Source of the DNA: Halodesulfurarchaeum formicicum
GTDB lineage: Archaea > Halobacteriota > Halobacteria > Halobacteriales > Halobacteriaceae
Assembly (NCBI RefSeq): GCF_001886955.1
Contig: NZ_CP016804.1
Span: forward strand, 930,001-994,000
Reading direction: 5' to 3'
Length of the DNA stretch: 64,000 bases
Below the pieces are notes generated by a model. That model was given only the letters and a program-made list of their open reading frames with translations. It ran no database searches and was not told the origin of the DNA. Below are positions 14,684 to 24,687 of this stretch, piece by piece (the first letter of the stretch is position 1; each line of letters opens with the position of its first letter). Position numbers and translations under genes: made by a program.

Positions 14684-15696
14684 GGTCGGGGATTTGCCTC
14701 CCTGCCCCTTATAGGTTGCAGGAATCGAAATAAACTATCTTATTTGGAGCGGGGGCATTAGAAATGGGGCCTGTTGTTATGGTATATTTGTATTACTAAA
14801 GTCTATTTGCCGGTTGCACTCTAAGTTTCTAAATATAAATGTAGATGGAATCGAACTCGAGGTTGCATCAAAAGAGATTGTTAACGAGTTGCATCTCGTT
14901 TCTTGTCGGTCCATGTCTGTGGAGTCGAGCTGATCTTGTCCAGGAAACTATCTAATTTGGGCTTTCGTTACTGTGTCCGACTCGGGCTCCTCGGCAGGTA
15001 AATTTGGATCCGCAAACGAAACTGGGTTTGAAGACTGAGTTCACAGTTGGTCAGACGTCGCTGAACTGGCTTGTTGGCCAGGGTCGAATTCTCACCTCAT
15101 CGTATCCGCGTGTTCAAGATGACCCGTAGACGGGGGTCCATGCGGCTCCTTTTCGACCGTTTCTCGGTAGGTCTGATGCCTGAGACTTCAAGGTTGGATG
15201 TGTATGGTGTGGTCCCCCTGTGAATCGTTACGGACTTCTTCGAATCCCTGCCCGATCCGGTAGGATTTGCCTCGCTGAACTGTCGCCCGACCGGGCATTT
15301 GGAAAACCTAGTGCCGGAAACGGCTGAACTCGATTCTGCCGGTTCTGTTCGAATCGGGCTTCTCCGGTGGCTACTTTCTGATTGGGTGCTGGGTTTCGGG
15401 TACCAGCGTGATCGAGAAGCGTGAAATAAACCTCATACCGCTATATCATTGCCGGGGCCCGAATCTGCTCCTGAACAGGGATCGGTGATCTCGTCACCGG
15501 GGACTTTGCGAGAATAGTGGCAGGACGTTCGAAATTATATAGTTTCAGAAAACCTGGTTGGTCCAATTCACATGAGCGAATATTTGGCACTTCCCATGTA
15601 GGTGGTCATTGCGGTTTTACTCCGGGTTTCCGCCAGTCTCGACTACATCTATATAGAAACCACACGACTTATAGTCGGTGGGTGAAACCGCTTCGT
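14684..15696. other. Long AT-richer intergenic region without genes
   Basis: About one kilobase separates the divergent DUF5805 and PhoU-like genes and contains no convincing coding frame on either strand. It is visibly richer in A and T than its surroundings. It contains a hairpin AACGAG/CTCGTT (14883-14888 and 14895-14900), an 8-bp direct repeat GTTGCATC (14862-14869 and 14888-14895), and a hairpin CGGTGA/TCACCG (15483-15488 and 15494-15499). Both neighbouring promoters lie at its edges. It could hold a non-coding RNA or be decayed mobile DNA. Confidence 0.5.
15669..15674 (+). promoter_or_regulatory. TATA-like box of the PhoU-family gene
   Basis: TTATAG at 15669-15674 is centred about 25 bases before the ATG at 15697, the geometry expected for a leaderless haloarchaeal transcript starting at the start codon. 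This position also argues against the longer frame that begins at 15517. Confidence 0.55.
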
Positions 15697-16701
15697 ATGG
15701 AACGCCGCAAGGTGCAGTTGACGGGTGGGTCCACGTACACGGTGTCGATCCCGAAGGGATGGGCCCGGGACCACGACATCACGGCCGGCGAGGAGGTGGC
15801 CTTCCATCAGGATAACGGCTCACTCTTGCTCACGCCTGTCTCTTCCGACGAGCCAACTCGTGGCGTTCTGGACATCTCGGATCGAGAGGGCGACGCGTTG
15901 ATGCGTGGGGTGATGACGATGTACGTGAGCGGCTTCGACGAGATCGAGTTGACTGCGGACCGGATTTCTCCGGCTCAACGACGGATCATCCGTGAGGCGA
16001 CCCAGCGGCTCGTGGGTCTCGAGGTCTTAGAGGAGACTGCGGACACGGTCGTAATCCAGGACCTCCTCGATTCAGCGGAACTGTCCGTCCACAGCGCCGT
16101 TCGGCGGATGCATCTTATCTCACGGTCGATGCTTGAAGACGCGGTGACGGCACTGCAAGAACACGATCTGGATCTGGCTGCGGATGTCATTTCAAGAGAC
16201 GACGACGTCGACCGACTCTGGTATGTCGTCTCCCGGATCTTCCGGAGCACGCTGCGGTCCCCGGAGATGGCCCGGGAGATCGGCCTCTCTCGGGAGAAAT
16301 GTTTCGATTATCACTCCAGTGCCCGGCAACTCGAACGGATCGCCGATCACGCCGCGAAGATCAGCCAGGTCACTCGTGAACTCGACCAGAGCGTCCCGAC
16401 CGAGGTCACTGATTCCCTGGGTGAATTGTGCGAGGCGGCGACCGACATTATCGTGACGGCATTCGAAGCGCTCTTCGCAGACGACCCTGACACGGCAACC
16501 GAACTCGCAAACGAGGCCAGAGCCAAAGTCGAAGCGATTGACGATCGAGCTCGTGGCATCGACGATCAGTTGCGAGAACTCGACCCGACACGGGCTCGTC
16601 ATCTGGGGCTCATCGTCGACTCGCTGTCCAGGAGTGCGGACTACGGCGGGAACATCGCAGAGACCGCGCTTCAAAAGGCTGCACCGGCTCCAGACCTGTA
16701 G
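15697..16701 (+). CDS. AbrB/SpoVT-PhoU domain regulator
   Basis: The 334-residue protein begins MERRKVQLTGGSTYTVSIPK, a SpoVT/AbrB DNA-binding swapped-hairpin domain. Two PhoU-type helical repeats follow (about residues 115-215 and 225-325, rich in Glu, Asp and Arg). Archaeal proteins of this architecture are associated with phosphate uptake control. No phosphate transporter is adjacent here, so the target is unknown. I chose the ATG at 15697 because the AbrB fold starts there and a TATA-like box sits about 25 bases upstream; the 60 residues encoded further upstream look non-coding. Confidence 0.85.
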   Translation: MERRKVQLTGGSTYTVSIPKGWARDHDITAGEEVAFHQDNGSLLLTPVSSDEPTRGVLDISDREGDALMRGVMTMYVSGFDEIELTADRISPAQRRIIREATQRLVGLEVLEETADTVVIQDLLDSAELSVHSAVRRMHLISRSMLEDAVTALQEHDLDLAADVISRDDDVDRLWYVVSRIFRSTLRSPEMAREIGLSREKCFDYHSSARQLERIADHAAKISQVTRELDQSVPTEVTDSLGELCEAATDIIVTAFEALFADDPDTATELANEARAKVEAIDDRARGIDDQLRELDPTRARHLGLIVDSLSRSADYGGNIAETALQKAAPAPDL

Positions 16702-16744
16702 CGAATCCGTTCTTTTATCACTGGAGGCTGCCAAATAACCGGCA

Positions 16745-17716
16745 ATGCGCGACGGATTTCCCGACTACGTCGACGTGGATTACACCGATGGCGAGGGCGA
16801 GGATGCAGACTCCTATCCCGACGTCGAGGCGAAGATCCAGAAGGGGATCGAGGTCGTCAAACAGGCGCTCTCGGAGTACGAGAACCCGGCGATCATGTGG
16901 ACCGGCGGGAAGGACTCCACGCTGACCCTCTATCTGGTGCGAGAAGTCGCCCGGGAACTTGGCTACGACATGCCCCCGGCGGTGTTCATCGATCACTTCC
17001 AGCACTTCGATGATCTCATCGACTTCGTCGAACATTGGGCGGGCGTCTGGGACGTCGAGGTCATCTACGCACGAAACGAGGACATCGGAGACCTCGTGAC
17101 CGAACAGGACCTGGAACCCGGCGACGACATTTCGATTTCGGAGCTCTCCGAGCACAACCAACACCACGTCCGGGAGATCCTGGAATACGAGGAGGACACG
17201 TTCCCGTTCCTGCTTGATACCTACGTCGGCAACCACCTCCTCAAGACGGTCGCACTCAACGACGCCCTCGAGGAGTACGACATCGACGGTGTCATCTCGG
17301 GCGTCCGCTGGGACGAACAGGAGGCTCGGGCCGACGAGACCTTCTTCAGTCCCCGCCATAACCCTGACATCTACCCCCCGCACGATCGCATCCAACCGAT
17401 CCTGCAGTTCGACGAAGGAGACGTCTGGGAGGCCTTCTGGTATTACGTGGTCCCGGAGACCGTGGCTGCATATCCCGAGGACGGCTACGTCCCCCAAGGC
17501 TTCGATGACCTGCCCGACGGGGTCACCCAGGAAGACATCCCGGTCTCGCCGAAGTACTTCGAAGGCTTCCGCTCGCTCGGCAGTCAGGTGAGCACCAAGA
17601 AGTCCGATCAGGAACCGGCCTGGCTCCAGGACCTCGAAGGCACGACCGAGCGTGCCGGCCGGGCCCAGGACAAGGAGGACCTCATGGAACGGCTCCGCGA
17701 TCTGGGTTACATGTAA
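16745..17716 (+). CDS. PP-loop (phosphoadenosine phosphosulfate reductase/CysD-like) family protein
   Basis: The PP-loop motif MWTGGKDSTLTLYLV near residue 53 binds the ATP/PAPS pyrophosphate. SGVRWDEQEARADETFFSPR near residue 182 and DRIQPILQFDEGDVWEAFW near residue 214 are characteristic of the PAPS reductase/sulfate adenylyltransferase small-subunit (CysD) superfamily. At 323 residues it is nearer to CysD length, but no CysN-like partner is adjacent, so true sulfate activation is uncertain. An alternative is a sulfur-transfer or nucleotide-modifying PP-loop enzyme. A TTTTAT box about 29 bases before the ATG suggests a leaderless or nearly leaderless transcript. Confidence 0.8.
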   Translation: MRDGFPDYVDVDYTDGEGEDADSYPDVEAKIQKGIEVVKQALSEYENPAIMWTGGKDSTLTLYLVREVARELGYDMPPAVFIDHFQHFDDLIDFVEHWAGVWDVEVIYARNEDIGDLVTEQDLEPGDDISISELSEHNQHHVREILEYEEDTFPFLLDTYVGNHLLKTVALNDALEEYDIDGVISGVRWDEQEARADETFFSPRHNPDIYPPHDRIQPILQFDEGDVWEAFWYYVVPETVAAYPEDGYVPQGFDDLPDGVTQEDIPVSPKYFEGFRSLGSQVSTKKSDQEPAWLQDLEGTTERAGRAQDKEDLMERLRDLGYM

Positions 17717-17746
17717 CGGTCGACGGAACGCAGGAACCGAGTGTGC

Positions 17747-18556
17747 TTACCAGGGCGCAAAGTCCGGATCGACCTGGCGGTCGGTTCGGTCGATGCCGTC
17801 GATTTTCTCGATGTCGTCCGCGTCGAGTTCGAGTGTACGACTCGCCCAGTTGTCAGCGATGTGATCTTCCGAGGTGGCTTTGGGAATTGCGGTGACTCCC
17901 TTCTCGCGGAGCCAGGCCAGGCTGACCTGGGCCTCGCTCACGTCGTGTTTGTCCGCCACCGCGGTGATTTCCGGGACGTCAAATACTGCGCCCCTGGCAA
18001 GCGGTGAGTAGGCCACGATCTCGGTGTCCATCTCCGCGACCGCCTCGCGAAGTTCGGCCTGCGGGAGCAGCGGGTGCATCTCGACCTGGTTGGCGAAGGG
18101 ATCCGCCCCCAGGACCGAACTCGCGGTCTCCAGATGCTCGGGCTCGAAGTTGCTCACACCAATGCGTTCGGTGAGTCCGTCCTCAACCAGTTGCTGGAAC
18201 GCCGGGAGGGTTTCTTTTGGGTCGTAAGTGTCCGCCGGCCAGTGGACATAGAGCAGGTCGACGTAATCGACCCCGAGTTTTTCGAGACTCTCCTCGGTGG
18301 TCGTGCGGACGGCCTCGGGTTCGAGGCTGTCGATCCAGACCTTCGTTGCCAGGAAGATCGACTCCCGGTCCACGTCTGCCTGCGCGATGCCGCGCCCGAC
18401 TTCCGCCTCGTTCCCGTAGATCTGGGCGGTATCGACGTGTCGATAGCCCATTTCCAGAGCCGTCTTGACGGCGTTGGTACACTCATCAGGGTCGGTGTTC
18501 TCCCAGGTACCGATGCCGAGTCGGGGCATTCCGTTCACCGTCGCTGGTGCTGTCAT
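17747..18556 (-). CDS. Aldo/keto reductase
   Basis: The 269-residue protein is a full-length NAD(P)H-dependent (beta/alpha)8 barrel. The catalytic tetrad is visible: Asp and Tyr in HVDTAQIYGNE, Lys in LATKVW, and His in LLYVHWP. The C-terminal cofactor-binding part includes VTAIPKATSEDHIADN. The substrate is not predictable, though a 2,5-diketo-gluconate-reductase-like or methylglyoxal-type carbonyl reduction is usual for the family. It is a single gene, convergent with the PP-loop gene and 53 bases downstream, in transcription, of the geranylgeranyl reductase-like gene. Confidence 0.9.
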   Translation of the reverse strand: MTAPATVNGMPRLGIGTWENTDPDECTNAVKTALEMGYRHVDTAQIYGNEAEVGRGIAQADVDRESIFLATKVWIDSLEPEAVRTTTEESLEKLGVDYVDLLYVHWPADTYDPKETLPAFQQLVEDGLTERIGVSNFEPEHLETASSVLGADPFANQVEMHPLLPQAELREAVAEMDTEIVAYSPLARGAVFDVPEITAVADKHDVSEAQVSLAWLREKGVTAIPKATSEDHIADNWASRTLELDADDIEKIDGIDRTDRQVDPDFAPW

Positions 18557-18609
18557 CGGTGAACGAAACGGCGGCGACGGGGAAAGAAATTGTGGCCGCC
18601 GAACCGAAC

Positions 18610-19977
18610 TCAGTATTTCGGATCAGCGCCCGTTATGTCATAGACCCGATCGTAGATCTCGTCGCGTCGGGACTGCCAGCGATCGAAGTCCGCGGGCGAA
18701 TCTGGATAGTCCTCGTAGACCTCCTTGAGGGATTGGGCCTCCTGATGCACTTGATAGAGGCTGTAAAGCGTTCGCCAGTGGCCGAAGGTGCGACCGAGCG
18801 TCTCCAGTTTGAGCCCGAGAGACATACCGGCCGCGCCGGTCCCCAGCGCGTCGATGAGCGCCTGCCCGGGGAGTGCCGTAACGATACTTGTCAGTTCCTC
18901 CACGGAGTACGTTCCGGCCCAGATGTTGTAGAGGTCGATCGCGGCAAAGCGCTTGCCGAAGTCCGTCATCACCCGCTGGTTGTATTCCCAGAGGGCCGAT
19001 TCGCTCACGTCGCCGTCCTCGATCGCCTCGATGGCTGCCTCGGCGGCCCAGTGACCGGCCTTGGCCGCGCCGGGAATGCCACCACCAGTTGCGGGATTGA
19101 CGTGGGCCGCAGCGTCACCGACCGCCGCGTAGCCCGGCGCGACCGCGGAGTCGTAGGGGCGGCGGGTGGGCAGGGCGGCCCCCAGCTTGTCGATGACTGT
19201 TGCGTTCTCGAACTCCGAGCGGTTCGAAAGGTCTTCTTTGAGAACGTCGACGAGTTGCATGGGCGGTTTGTTCATCTGGAAGCCCAGCCCGGCGTTGATC
19301 GTGGTCTCCGTGCGCGGGAAGTACCAGAGATAGCCCAACTCCTCGGTCGGCATGAAGACGATCGAGTCCTCGTACTCGACAGGCTCCTCGACCTCGATGA
19401 TCTCCCGGTAGGCCGAGCAAAACTGCTGGTAGTTTACCTTGGTATCGAAGGTCGTCTCGGAAAAGTCAGCCTGGTCCTGAAGAATCGACATCGCACCTGC
19501 GGCGTCGATTACAACGCTGGCGTCGTACTCCGTTGTCGTGCTGTTTTTCGTCGCCGTGACCCCGATGACCTGCTCGCCGTCCTGTCGCACGTCCTGGACG
19601 ACAGTGTCATACCGCATATCGACCCCCAGTCGGTCGACCTCTTCGAGGAGGACCTCACCATAGCGTCGCCGGTCGACGACTGCACCGGCCTCGTCGAATG
19701 GGATTTCCAGGACCTCCTCGGTCTGTGGGTTCTCGAACCGAGCGTACTGGATGTTCTCGTTCGTGAAGGCCTCCTCCTTGAGATAGTCCCGGTCGATGAC
19801 ATCAGGGAAGGTAGATTTGCCCTTGATGGCGTCACCGCAAGCGATATGTCCGGCTTCCGACTCCGGCTTGCGCTCCAGGAGAACGACATCGAGGCCCGCA
19901 TCCGCGACCGTCGCCGCGGCGAAGGTACCGGCCGTTCCCCCACCGACGACGACAACGTCGAAGGACTCAGTGGGCAT
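18610..19977 (-). CDS. Geranylgeranyl reductase-family flavoprotein
   Basis: This is a 455-residue FAD-dependent oxidoreductase. The N-terminal dinucleotide motif is VVVVGGGTAGTFAAATVADAG with LLERK. CGD occurs near residue 48, and the second FAD motif is AAVGDAAAHVNPATGGGIPG near residue 273. The family reduces double bonds in the geranylgeranyl chains of archaeal lipids or of menaquinone and other isoprenoids. Haloarchaea carry several paralogues, so this is not necessarily the main lipid reductase. It stands alone, preceded by a GNAT gene on the same strand. Confidence 0.82.
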   Translation of the reverse strand: MPTESFDVVVVGGGTAGTFAAATVADAGLDVVLLERKPESEAGHIACGDAIKGKSTFPDVIDRDYLKEEAFTNENIQYARFENPQTEEVLEIPFDEAGAVVDRRRYGEVLLEEVDRLGVDMRYDTVVQDVRQDGEQVIGVTATKNSTTTEYDASVVIDAAGAMSILQDQADFSETTFDTKVNYQQFCSAYREIIEVEEPVEYEDSIVFMPTEELGYLWYFPRTETTINAGLGFQMNKPPMQLVDVLKEDLSNRSEFENATVIDKLGAALPTRRPYDSAVAPGYAAVGDAAAHVNPATGGGIPGAAKAGHWAAEAAIEAIEDGDVSESALWEYNQRVMTDFGKRFAAIDLYNIWAGTYSVEELTSIVTALPGQALIDALGTGAAGMSLGLKLETLGRTFGHWRTLYSLYQVHQEAQSLKEVYEDYPDSPADFDRWQSRRDEIYDRVYDITGADPKY

Positions 19978-20052
19978 GGTTGTCTTTCAATCCACGGCCC
20001 CCTCCTAAAAAACTCGCGGGACCGGCCCGGGTGAAACCAGCACACGTCACCG

Positions 20053-20622
20053 CTATGTACGGTCGACGTCGTACTTGTAGGTCGCCGTCTCGGGGTCGAC
20101 CCCGAAATCTTCGGGTCGCTCATCGACCCCATCATCCTCGTTCCCGTCTTCGAACCGGCGTTTGAGTCGTGGGGGCACCGAAAATTCCTCGACGACGATG
20201 TGTGTCGCGGCGGCATCGGGATGGCGCGTACGCATCGATTCGAGCCGTTCTTCGAGTATGGGCGGGAGTGTGTTATCGACTGTTTCGAAGCCGAATTGAA
20301 AGAGGTATTCGGGGGCCGGGGTGAGCGCGTACACCGATTCGAAGCCCTGATCCCGGGCCATCTCGATCAGTCGCTCGACGATATGGGCACCGATACCCTG
20401 GCCCCGCCACGCTTTACGGACTCCGATACAGGTGAGTTCACACCGCTCTCCGTCCGCGGTTCGATGAACGCGAAGCCGCCCGAATCCGGTCTTCTCGCCA
20501 GTTCGTTCGTCGATGGCGATGACATAATCACGGGAGCGAAAAGCCGGGTCCTCGAAGTTAAACGCAGCCAACTGATCGAGGAGCCAGACTTCCTCGTGGT
20601 TTTTCGCGTCCCGGATGTGCAT
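20053..20622 (-). CDS. GNAT-family N-acetyltransferase
   Basis: Residues about 1-135 form a GNAT fold. The acetyl-CoA-binding motif is visible as IGVRKAWRGQGIGAHIVERL, followed by the helix and beta-bulge region FESVYALTPAPEYLFQFGFE. The C-terminal 50 residues are acidic and probably disordered (DGNEDDGVDERPEDFG). The acceptor substrate is unknown. It sits between the geranylgeranyl reductase-like gene and dnaJ, both on the same strand but with separate spacers, so it is probably monocistronic. Confidence 0.85.
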   Translation of the reverse strand: MHIRDAKNHEEVWLLDQLAAFNFEDPAFRSRDYVIAIDERTGEKTGFGRLRVHRTADGERCELTCIGVRKAWRGQGIGAHIVERLIEMARDQGFESVYALTPAPEYLFQFGFETVDNTLPPILEERLESMRTRHPDAAATHIVVEEFSVPPRLKRRFEDGNEDDGVDERPEDFGVDPETATYKYDVDRT

Positions 20623-20665
20623 GGTTTACACATGGCCTGCACGGGCAAAATGGTTTGTGGGCCGC

Positions 20666-21817
20666 TCACAGGGAGTTGCGAAGTCGGTCCAGAAAGCCGT
20701 CCCCGACTTCGACGGACTCCCCGCCGGCCTCAGCGAACTGCTTGAGTGCCGTTTTCTGCTCTTCGGTCAGGTCCTCGGGCGTGACGATCTGAAGGTGAAC
20801 GTACAGGTCGCCGTGGCCACGGCCCCGAAGGTGGGGCATTCCCTCGTCTCGAAGCCGCAGGGTCTCGCCGCTCTGGGTCCCCTTTGGCACGTCGACCTCC
20901 ACGCGACCGCCCAGGGTCTCGATCTGGATGGTGTCGCCGAAGACCGCCTGGGGGAACGAGATCGGCTGTTCCATGTGGAGGTCATCACCGTCCCGTTCGA
21001 AGTCAGGGTGGTCCTCGACGCCGACCTCGATCAGGAGATCGCCATTCGGCGCCCCGCGATCACCGGGTGCACCTTCGCCGTTCATCCGCAGTGTCTGGCC
21101 GCTTTTGATACCGGCCGGGACGTCAACCGAGAGCGTCGCGCGGTTGCGGACGGTGCCGTCCCCGCCACATTCAGAACAGACCTCATCAGGGATCTCGCCC
21201 TGTCCGTCACAGCGCGGACACGTGCGAGCCTGCTGGACCCGGCCGAGCGCGGTCTGCTGCACCTGTCTGACCTGGCCACGACCGTTGCACTCCGGGCAGG
21301 TACGTAGTTCGGCGTCGGGGGGATGCCCACGACCGTCACAGGCATCACAGGTCTCCGGACGGTTGATGGTGACTTGCTTTGTGACGCCCTCGTAGGCTTC
21401 TTCGAGGCTGATCGTCACCGACGTCCGGAGATCCTTTCCCTTGGATGGACGGTTCTGGCGTGACCGACCGCGGCCACCGCCGAAGAACTGATCGAAGATG
21501 TCGCCCATGCCGCCCATGCCGCCAAAGGGGTCCCCGCCGGCTCGCTGGCGACCGCCACGACCACCGCTGTCGGTGGCGCCCTGCTTGTCGGCCTGCATGA
21601 ACTGGTCGTGGCCGAGCTGGTCGTACATGCGACGCTTCTCCTCGTCGGTGAGGACCTCCTTTGCCTTCTGGAGCTTCTTGAACTTCTCCTCGGCGTTCTC
21701 GTCGTCGCTGACGTCGGGATGGTTCTTCGCCGCCTTTTGGCGATAGGCGCGTTTGATCTCGTCCTCGCTCGCGTCGCGGGAGACCCCGAGCAGCGAGTAG
21801 AAGTCCTCACTCATCTC
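20666..21817 (-). CDS. dnaJ: Chaperone DnaJ
   Basis: This is the Hsp40 co-chaperone that delivers substrates to DnaK and stimulates its ATPase. The J domain (residues 1-70) contains the HPD triad (AAKNHPDVSDDE). A Gly-rich region (FGGMGGMGDIFDQFFGGG) follows, then four CxxCxGxG zinc repeats (CDACDGRG, CPECNGRG, CPRCDGQG, CSECGGDG) and the C-terminal substrate-binding domain. I prefer the ATG at 21817 (MSEDFYSLLGV), which is where the J domain starts, over the ATG 14 codons upstream. It follows dnaK on the same strand. Confidence 0.95.
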   Translation of the reverse strand, partial: EMSEDFYSLLGVSRDASEDEIKRAYRQKAAKNHPDVSDDENAEEKFKKLQKAKEVLTDEEKRRMYDQLGHDQFMQADKQGATDSGGRGGRQRAGGDPFGGMGGMGDIFDQFFGGGRGRSRQNRPSKGKDLRTSVTISLEEAYEGVTKQVTINRPETCDACDGRGHPPDAELRTCPECNGRGQVRQVQQTALGRVQQARTCPRCDGQGEIPDEVCSECGGDGTVRNRATLSVDVPAGIKSGQTLRMNGEGAPGDRGAPNGDLLIEVGVEDHPDFERDGDDLHMEQPISFPQAVFGDTIQIETLGGRVEVDVPKGTQSGETLRLRDEGMPHLRGRGHGDLYVHLQIVTPEDLTEEQKTALKQFAEAGGESVEVGDGFLDRLRNSL

Positions 21818-21893
21818 CTCGCTGTCGGTAGCGGAGTCACGTACTTGGTCTTGTTGCATCGGGACACGACCGAATTAAGGGTGGGTTGGGTGG

Positions 21894-23789
21894 CTACTCG
21901 TCGTCCTCGTCGACGTCCTCGAAGTCGGCGTCGACGTACTCCTCGTCAGTGGCGTCAGCAGCCCCCGCGGCACCCGGGCCCGCCCCGGCTGCGCCAGGTC
22001 CGGCCCCAGCCGCGCCCGCCCCGGGACCGGCACCGGCCGCGCCGGCCTGTTGCTGCTGGTAGGCCTGCTTGCCGATCTCCTGAAGGGCCTCGGTCAGGGC
22101 TTCGGTGGCCTCCTGGAGTTCCTCAGTCGTGGCGTCCTCGTCTTCGAGGACTTCCTCGACGGTCTCGATCTCGACGCGAATGTCCTCTTCGAGGTCCGCA
22201 TCCACCATCTCCTCGTTCTCTTCGAGGAGGGTCTCGGCCCGCTGGACGGCCCCTTCGGCCTCGTTGCGAGCTTCGATCCGCTCGCGACGCTTGCGGTCTT
22301 CTTCGGCGTGTGCCTCGGCCTCGGATTTCATCTCCTCGATCTCGTCATCCGAGAGGCCGACACCGCCCTCGATGGTAATCTCCTCTTTGCTGCCCGAGCC
22401 CTGGTCCTCGGCGGAGACGTTGACGATGCCGTCCGAGTCGATCGAGAACGTGACCTCGATCTGCGGGGTGCCCGCGGGAGCGGGCGGGATGCCCGAGAGC
22501 ATGAACTCCCCGAGCAGTTCGTTCTCCTCGGCGATTTCACGCTCGCCCTGGAAGACCCGGATCTGGACCGAGGTCTGGTTGGCGGCGGCAGTCGTGAAGA
22601 TCTTGGACTCCTCGGTCGGGATCGTCGTGTTCTTCTCGATGAGCCGCTCGAAGAGGCCGCCTTTGACCTCGACACCCAGCGAGAGGGGGGTCACGTCGAG
22701 CAGGACGATGTCCTCGACGTCGCCGGCCAACACGCCACCCTGAATCGCCGCGCCCAGCGCGACGGCCTCGTCCGGGTTGACGTTCTTCTTGGGCTCCTTT
22801 CCGGTTAGTTCTTCGACCTTCTCCTGGACCTGCGGCATGCGGGTGGATCCGCCGACGAGAATGACCTCGTCCACGTCGCTCTTCGAGAGGCCAGCGTCTT
22901 CGAGGGCCTGCTCGGTCGGGTCGACGGTCCGCTCGAGGAGGTCCTGTGTGAGCGACTCGAACTTCGCTCGCGTGAGGTCTTTCTCCAGGTGGACCGGGCC
23001 GTCGTCTGTTGCCGTGATGAACGGCAGGTTGATCGTGGTCTCCTTGCGGGAAGTCAGTTCGATCTTGGCCTCTTCGGCGGCGTCTTTGAGCCGCTGGAGG
23101 GCCTGGCGGTCCTCGCGCAGGTCGATGCCGTGTTCCTTCTCGAAGTCGTTGGCGAGCCAATCGATGATCGTCTCGTCCCAGTCGTCACCGCCGAGGGAGT
23201 TGTCCCCGTTGGTCGCGACGACCTCGTAGATGCCGCCACCGAGTTCCAGAATCGAAACGTCGAAGGTGCCACCACCGAGGTCGAACACGAGAACCGTCTG
23301 CTCGGATTCGTCGTCGAGCCCGTAGGCCATACTCGCGGCCGTGGGCTCGTTGACGATCCGCTCCACTTCGAGCCCGGCGATCTCGCCGGCGTCCTTGGTC
23401 GCCTGGCGCTGCTTGTCGTTGAAGTACGCCGGGACCGTGATGACGGCCTTGTTCACTTCCTGGTCGAGGTACTCCTCGGCGTCGCGTTTGATCTTCTGGA
23501 GGATCATCGCGGAGACCTGCTCGGGCGTGTACTCCTCGCCCTCCAGCTCCACGCTGTAGTCCTCACCCATGTGGCGCTTGATCGACTGAACGGTGTTCTC
23601 CGGGTTCTGAACGGCCTGGTTCTTGGCCGCCTTGCCGACGATCTTCTCGCCGTCGTCGAAGGCGACGACCGACGGGGTCGTTCGGTCGCCCTCCCCGTTG
23701 ACGATGATCTCCGGATCGCCACCTTCCATGATTGCAAACGCGCTGTTCGTGGTCCCGAGGTCGATACCGAGAATCTTCTCACTAGCCAT
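21894..23789 (-). CDS. dnaK: Chaperone DnaK (Hsp70)
   Basis: The 631-residue Hsp70 begins [19 protein letters not shown], with [14 protein letters not shown] and [19 protein letters not shown] further on, all ATPase-domain signatures. The substrate-binding domain follows from about residue 370. The lid ends in a long low-complexity tail made of repeated GAGPGA-like units and an acidic DVDEDDE end. I chose the ATG at 23789, nine codons inside the longer frame, because the Hsp70 fold begins there. TATA-like CTTAAAG lies about 30 bases upstream. It lies between grpE and dnaJ on one strand. Confidence 0.96.
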   Translation of the reverse strand: MASEKILGIDLGTTNSAFAIMEGGDPEIIVNGEGDRTTPSVVAFDDGEKIVGKAAKNQAVQNPENTVQSIKRHMGEDYSVELEGEEYTPEQVSAMILQKIKRDAEEYLDQEVNKAVITVPAYFNDKQRQATKDAGEIAGLEVERIVNEPTAASMAYGLDDESEQTVLVFDLGGGTFDVSILELGGGIYEVVATNGDNSLGGDDWDETIIDWLANDFEKEHGIDLREDRQALQRLKDAAEEAKIELTSRKETTINLPFITATDDGPVHLEKDLTRAKFESLTQDLLERTVDPTEQALEDAGLSKSDVDEVILVGGSTRMPQVQEKVEELTGKEPKKNVNPDEAVALGAAIQGGVLAGDVEDIVLLDVTPLSLGVEVKGGLFERLIEKNTTIPTEESKIFTTAAANQTSVQIRVFQGEREIAEENELLGEFMLSGIPPAPAGTPQIEVTFSIDSDGIVNVSAEDQGSGSKEEITIEGGVGLSDDEIEEMKSEAEAHAEEDRKRRERIEARNEAEGAVQRAETLLEENEEMVDADLEEDIRVEIETVEEVLEDEDATTEELQEATEALTEALQEIGKQAYQQQQAGAAGAGPGAGAAGAGPGAAGAGPGAAGAADATDEEYVDADFEDVDEDDE

Positions 23790-23991
23790 CTTGGATGGGT
23801 GTATACTTCCGTTCACCTTTAAGCCTTGCTAGTGCGATTCGACCGCTGGGAAATCCACCTCGACGCCTTCGTGCGGTTTTTGGGATTTGGCTACAGGCGC
23901 GGTCACAGGTTATAAGCGGACCGCAATCTCACCGCTGTTGCAGCACGCCGGCGAGATCAGCTCGAAGTGGGCACAAAATCAGGGACTGCAA

Positions 23992-24642
23992 CTAGGCCGA
24001 CGATTCTCCGTCCCCGGCTGCTTCAGCTTCGCTTCCCTCGGAGACGGTAACCTGGGCCGGGCGGAGGATCTTCCCGGCCATCTCGTAGCCGGGTCGATAG
24101 ACCGAGGCCACGGTGTCTGCCGGGGCCTCGCTCTCGACTCGCATCATGACCTCGTGACGCTGGGCGTCGACGTCCGCGCCGACCGCCGGTTCGATCCGTT
24201 CGACGTTCTCTTCGGCCAGCACCCGATCGAACTGCTTTCGGGTCAGATCGACTCCTTCACGGAGCGACTCGGTGTCGCCGGACTCCTCGTCGAGTGCGCG
24301 CCCGAGGTTGTCTCGCACTTCCAGCAGCCGTTCGACTAGATCTTCGGTCGCCCGCTCTTTGATCTCCTCCTGGCGACGCTTGGCGCGCTCCTTGTAGTTC
24401 TTGAAATCCGCTCTGGTGTGTTCGAGTCGTTCCTCGGCAGTCTCCAGTTCCGATTCGACTGTTTCCAATTCGTCTTCCAGATCGGCTACCCGGTCGACCA
24501 GGTCCCCAACTGACTCGGCCAGTTCCTCGTCGTGGGATGCGACTGCTGCGATAAGGTCCTCGCCCGCAAGAGATTCCGTTTCGGTCGAATTCTCCCCGTC
24601 CTCGACGGTGGGCTCCTCCGGGGATTCCTCGGTCTCGCTCAT
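23992..24642 (-). CDS. grpE: Nucleotide exchange factor GrpE
   Basis: The 216-residue GrpE acts on DnaK to release ADP. It has an acidic disordered N-terminus, a long coiled coil (about residues 45-115, including DLEDELETVESELETAEERL) and the C-terminal beta domain (PAVGADVDAQRHEVMM ... DTVASVYRPGYEMAGKILRPAQVTV). It is the first gene of the grpE-dnaK-dnaJ set, separated from dnaK by a 200-base spacer that carries its own TATA-like boxes, so dnaK may also be transcribed independently. Confidence 0.93.
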   Translation of the reverse strand: MSETEESPEEPTVEDGENSTETESLAGEDLIAAVASHDEELAESVGDLVDRVADLEDELETVESELETAEERLEHTRADFKNYKERAKRRQEEIKERATEDLVERLLEVRDNLGRALDEESGDTESLREGVDLTRKQFDRVLAEENVERIEPAVGADVDAQRHEVMMRVESEAPADTVASVYRPGYEMAGKILRPAQVTVSEGSEAEAAGDGESSA

Positions 24643-24687
24643 GGGAGAGTGAAGCCGCTGGGAGCGTTTAAATATGAAGATCCGTCG

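Noticed and set aside
15517-15696. Longer start for the PhoU-family gene
   Set aside because: The 60 extra codons give an un-haloarchaeal, basic and aromatic sequence and would include the TATA-like box that sits about 25 bases before ATG 15697.
18547-20034. A 495-codon open frame antisense to the geranylgeranyl reductase-like gene
   Set aside because: The sense strand encodes both FAD motifs; the antisense frame has no recognisable features.
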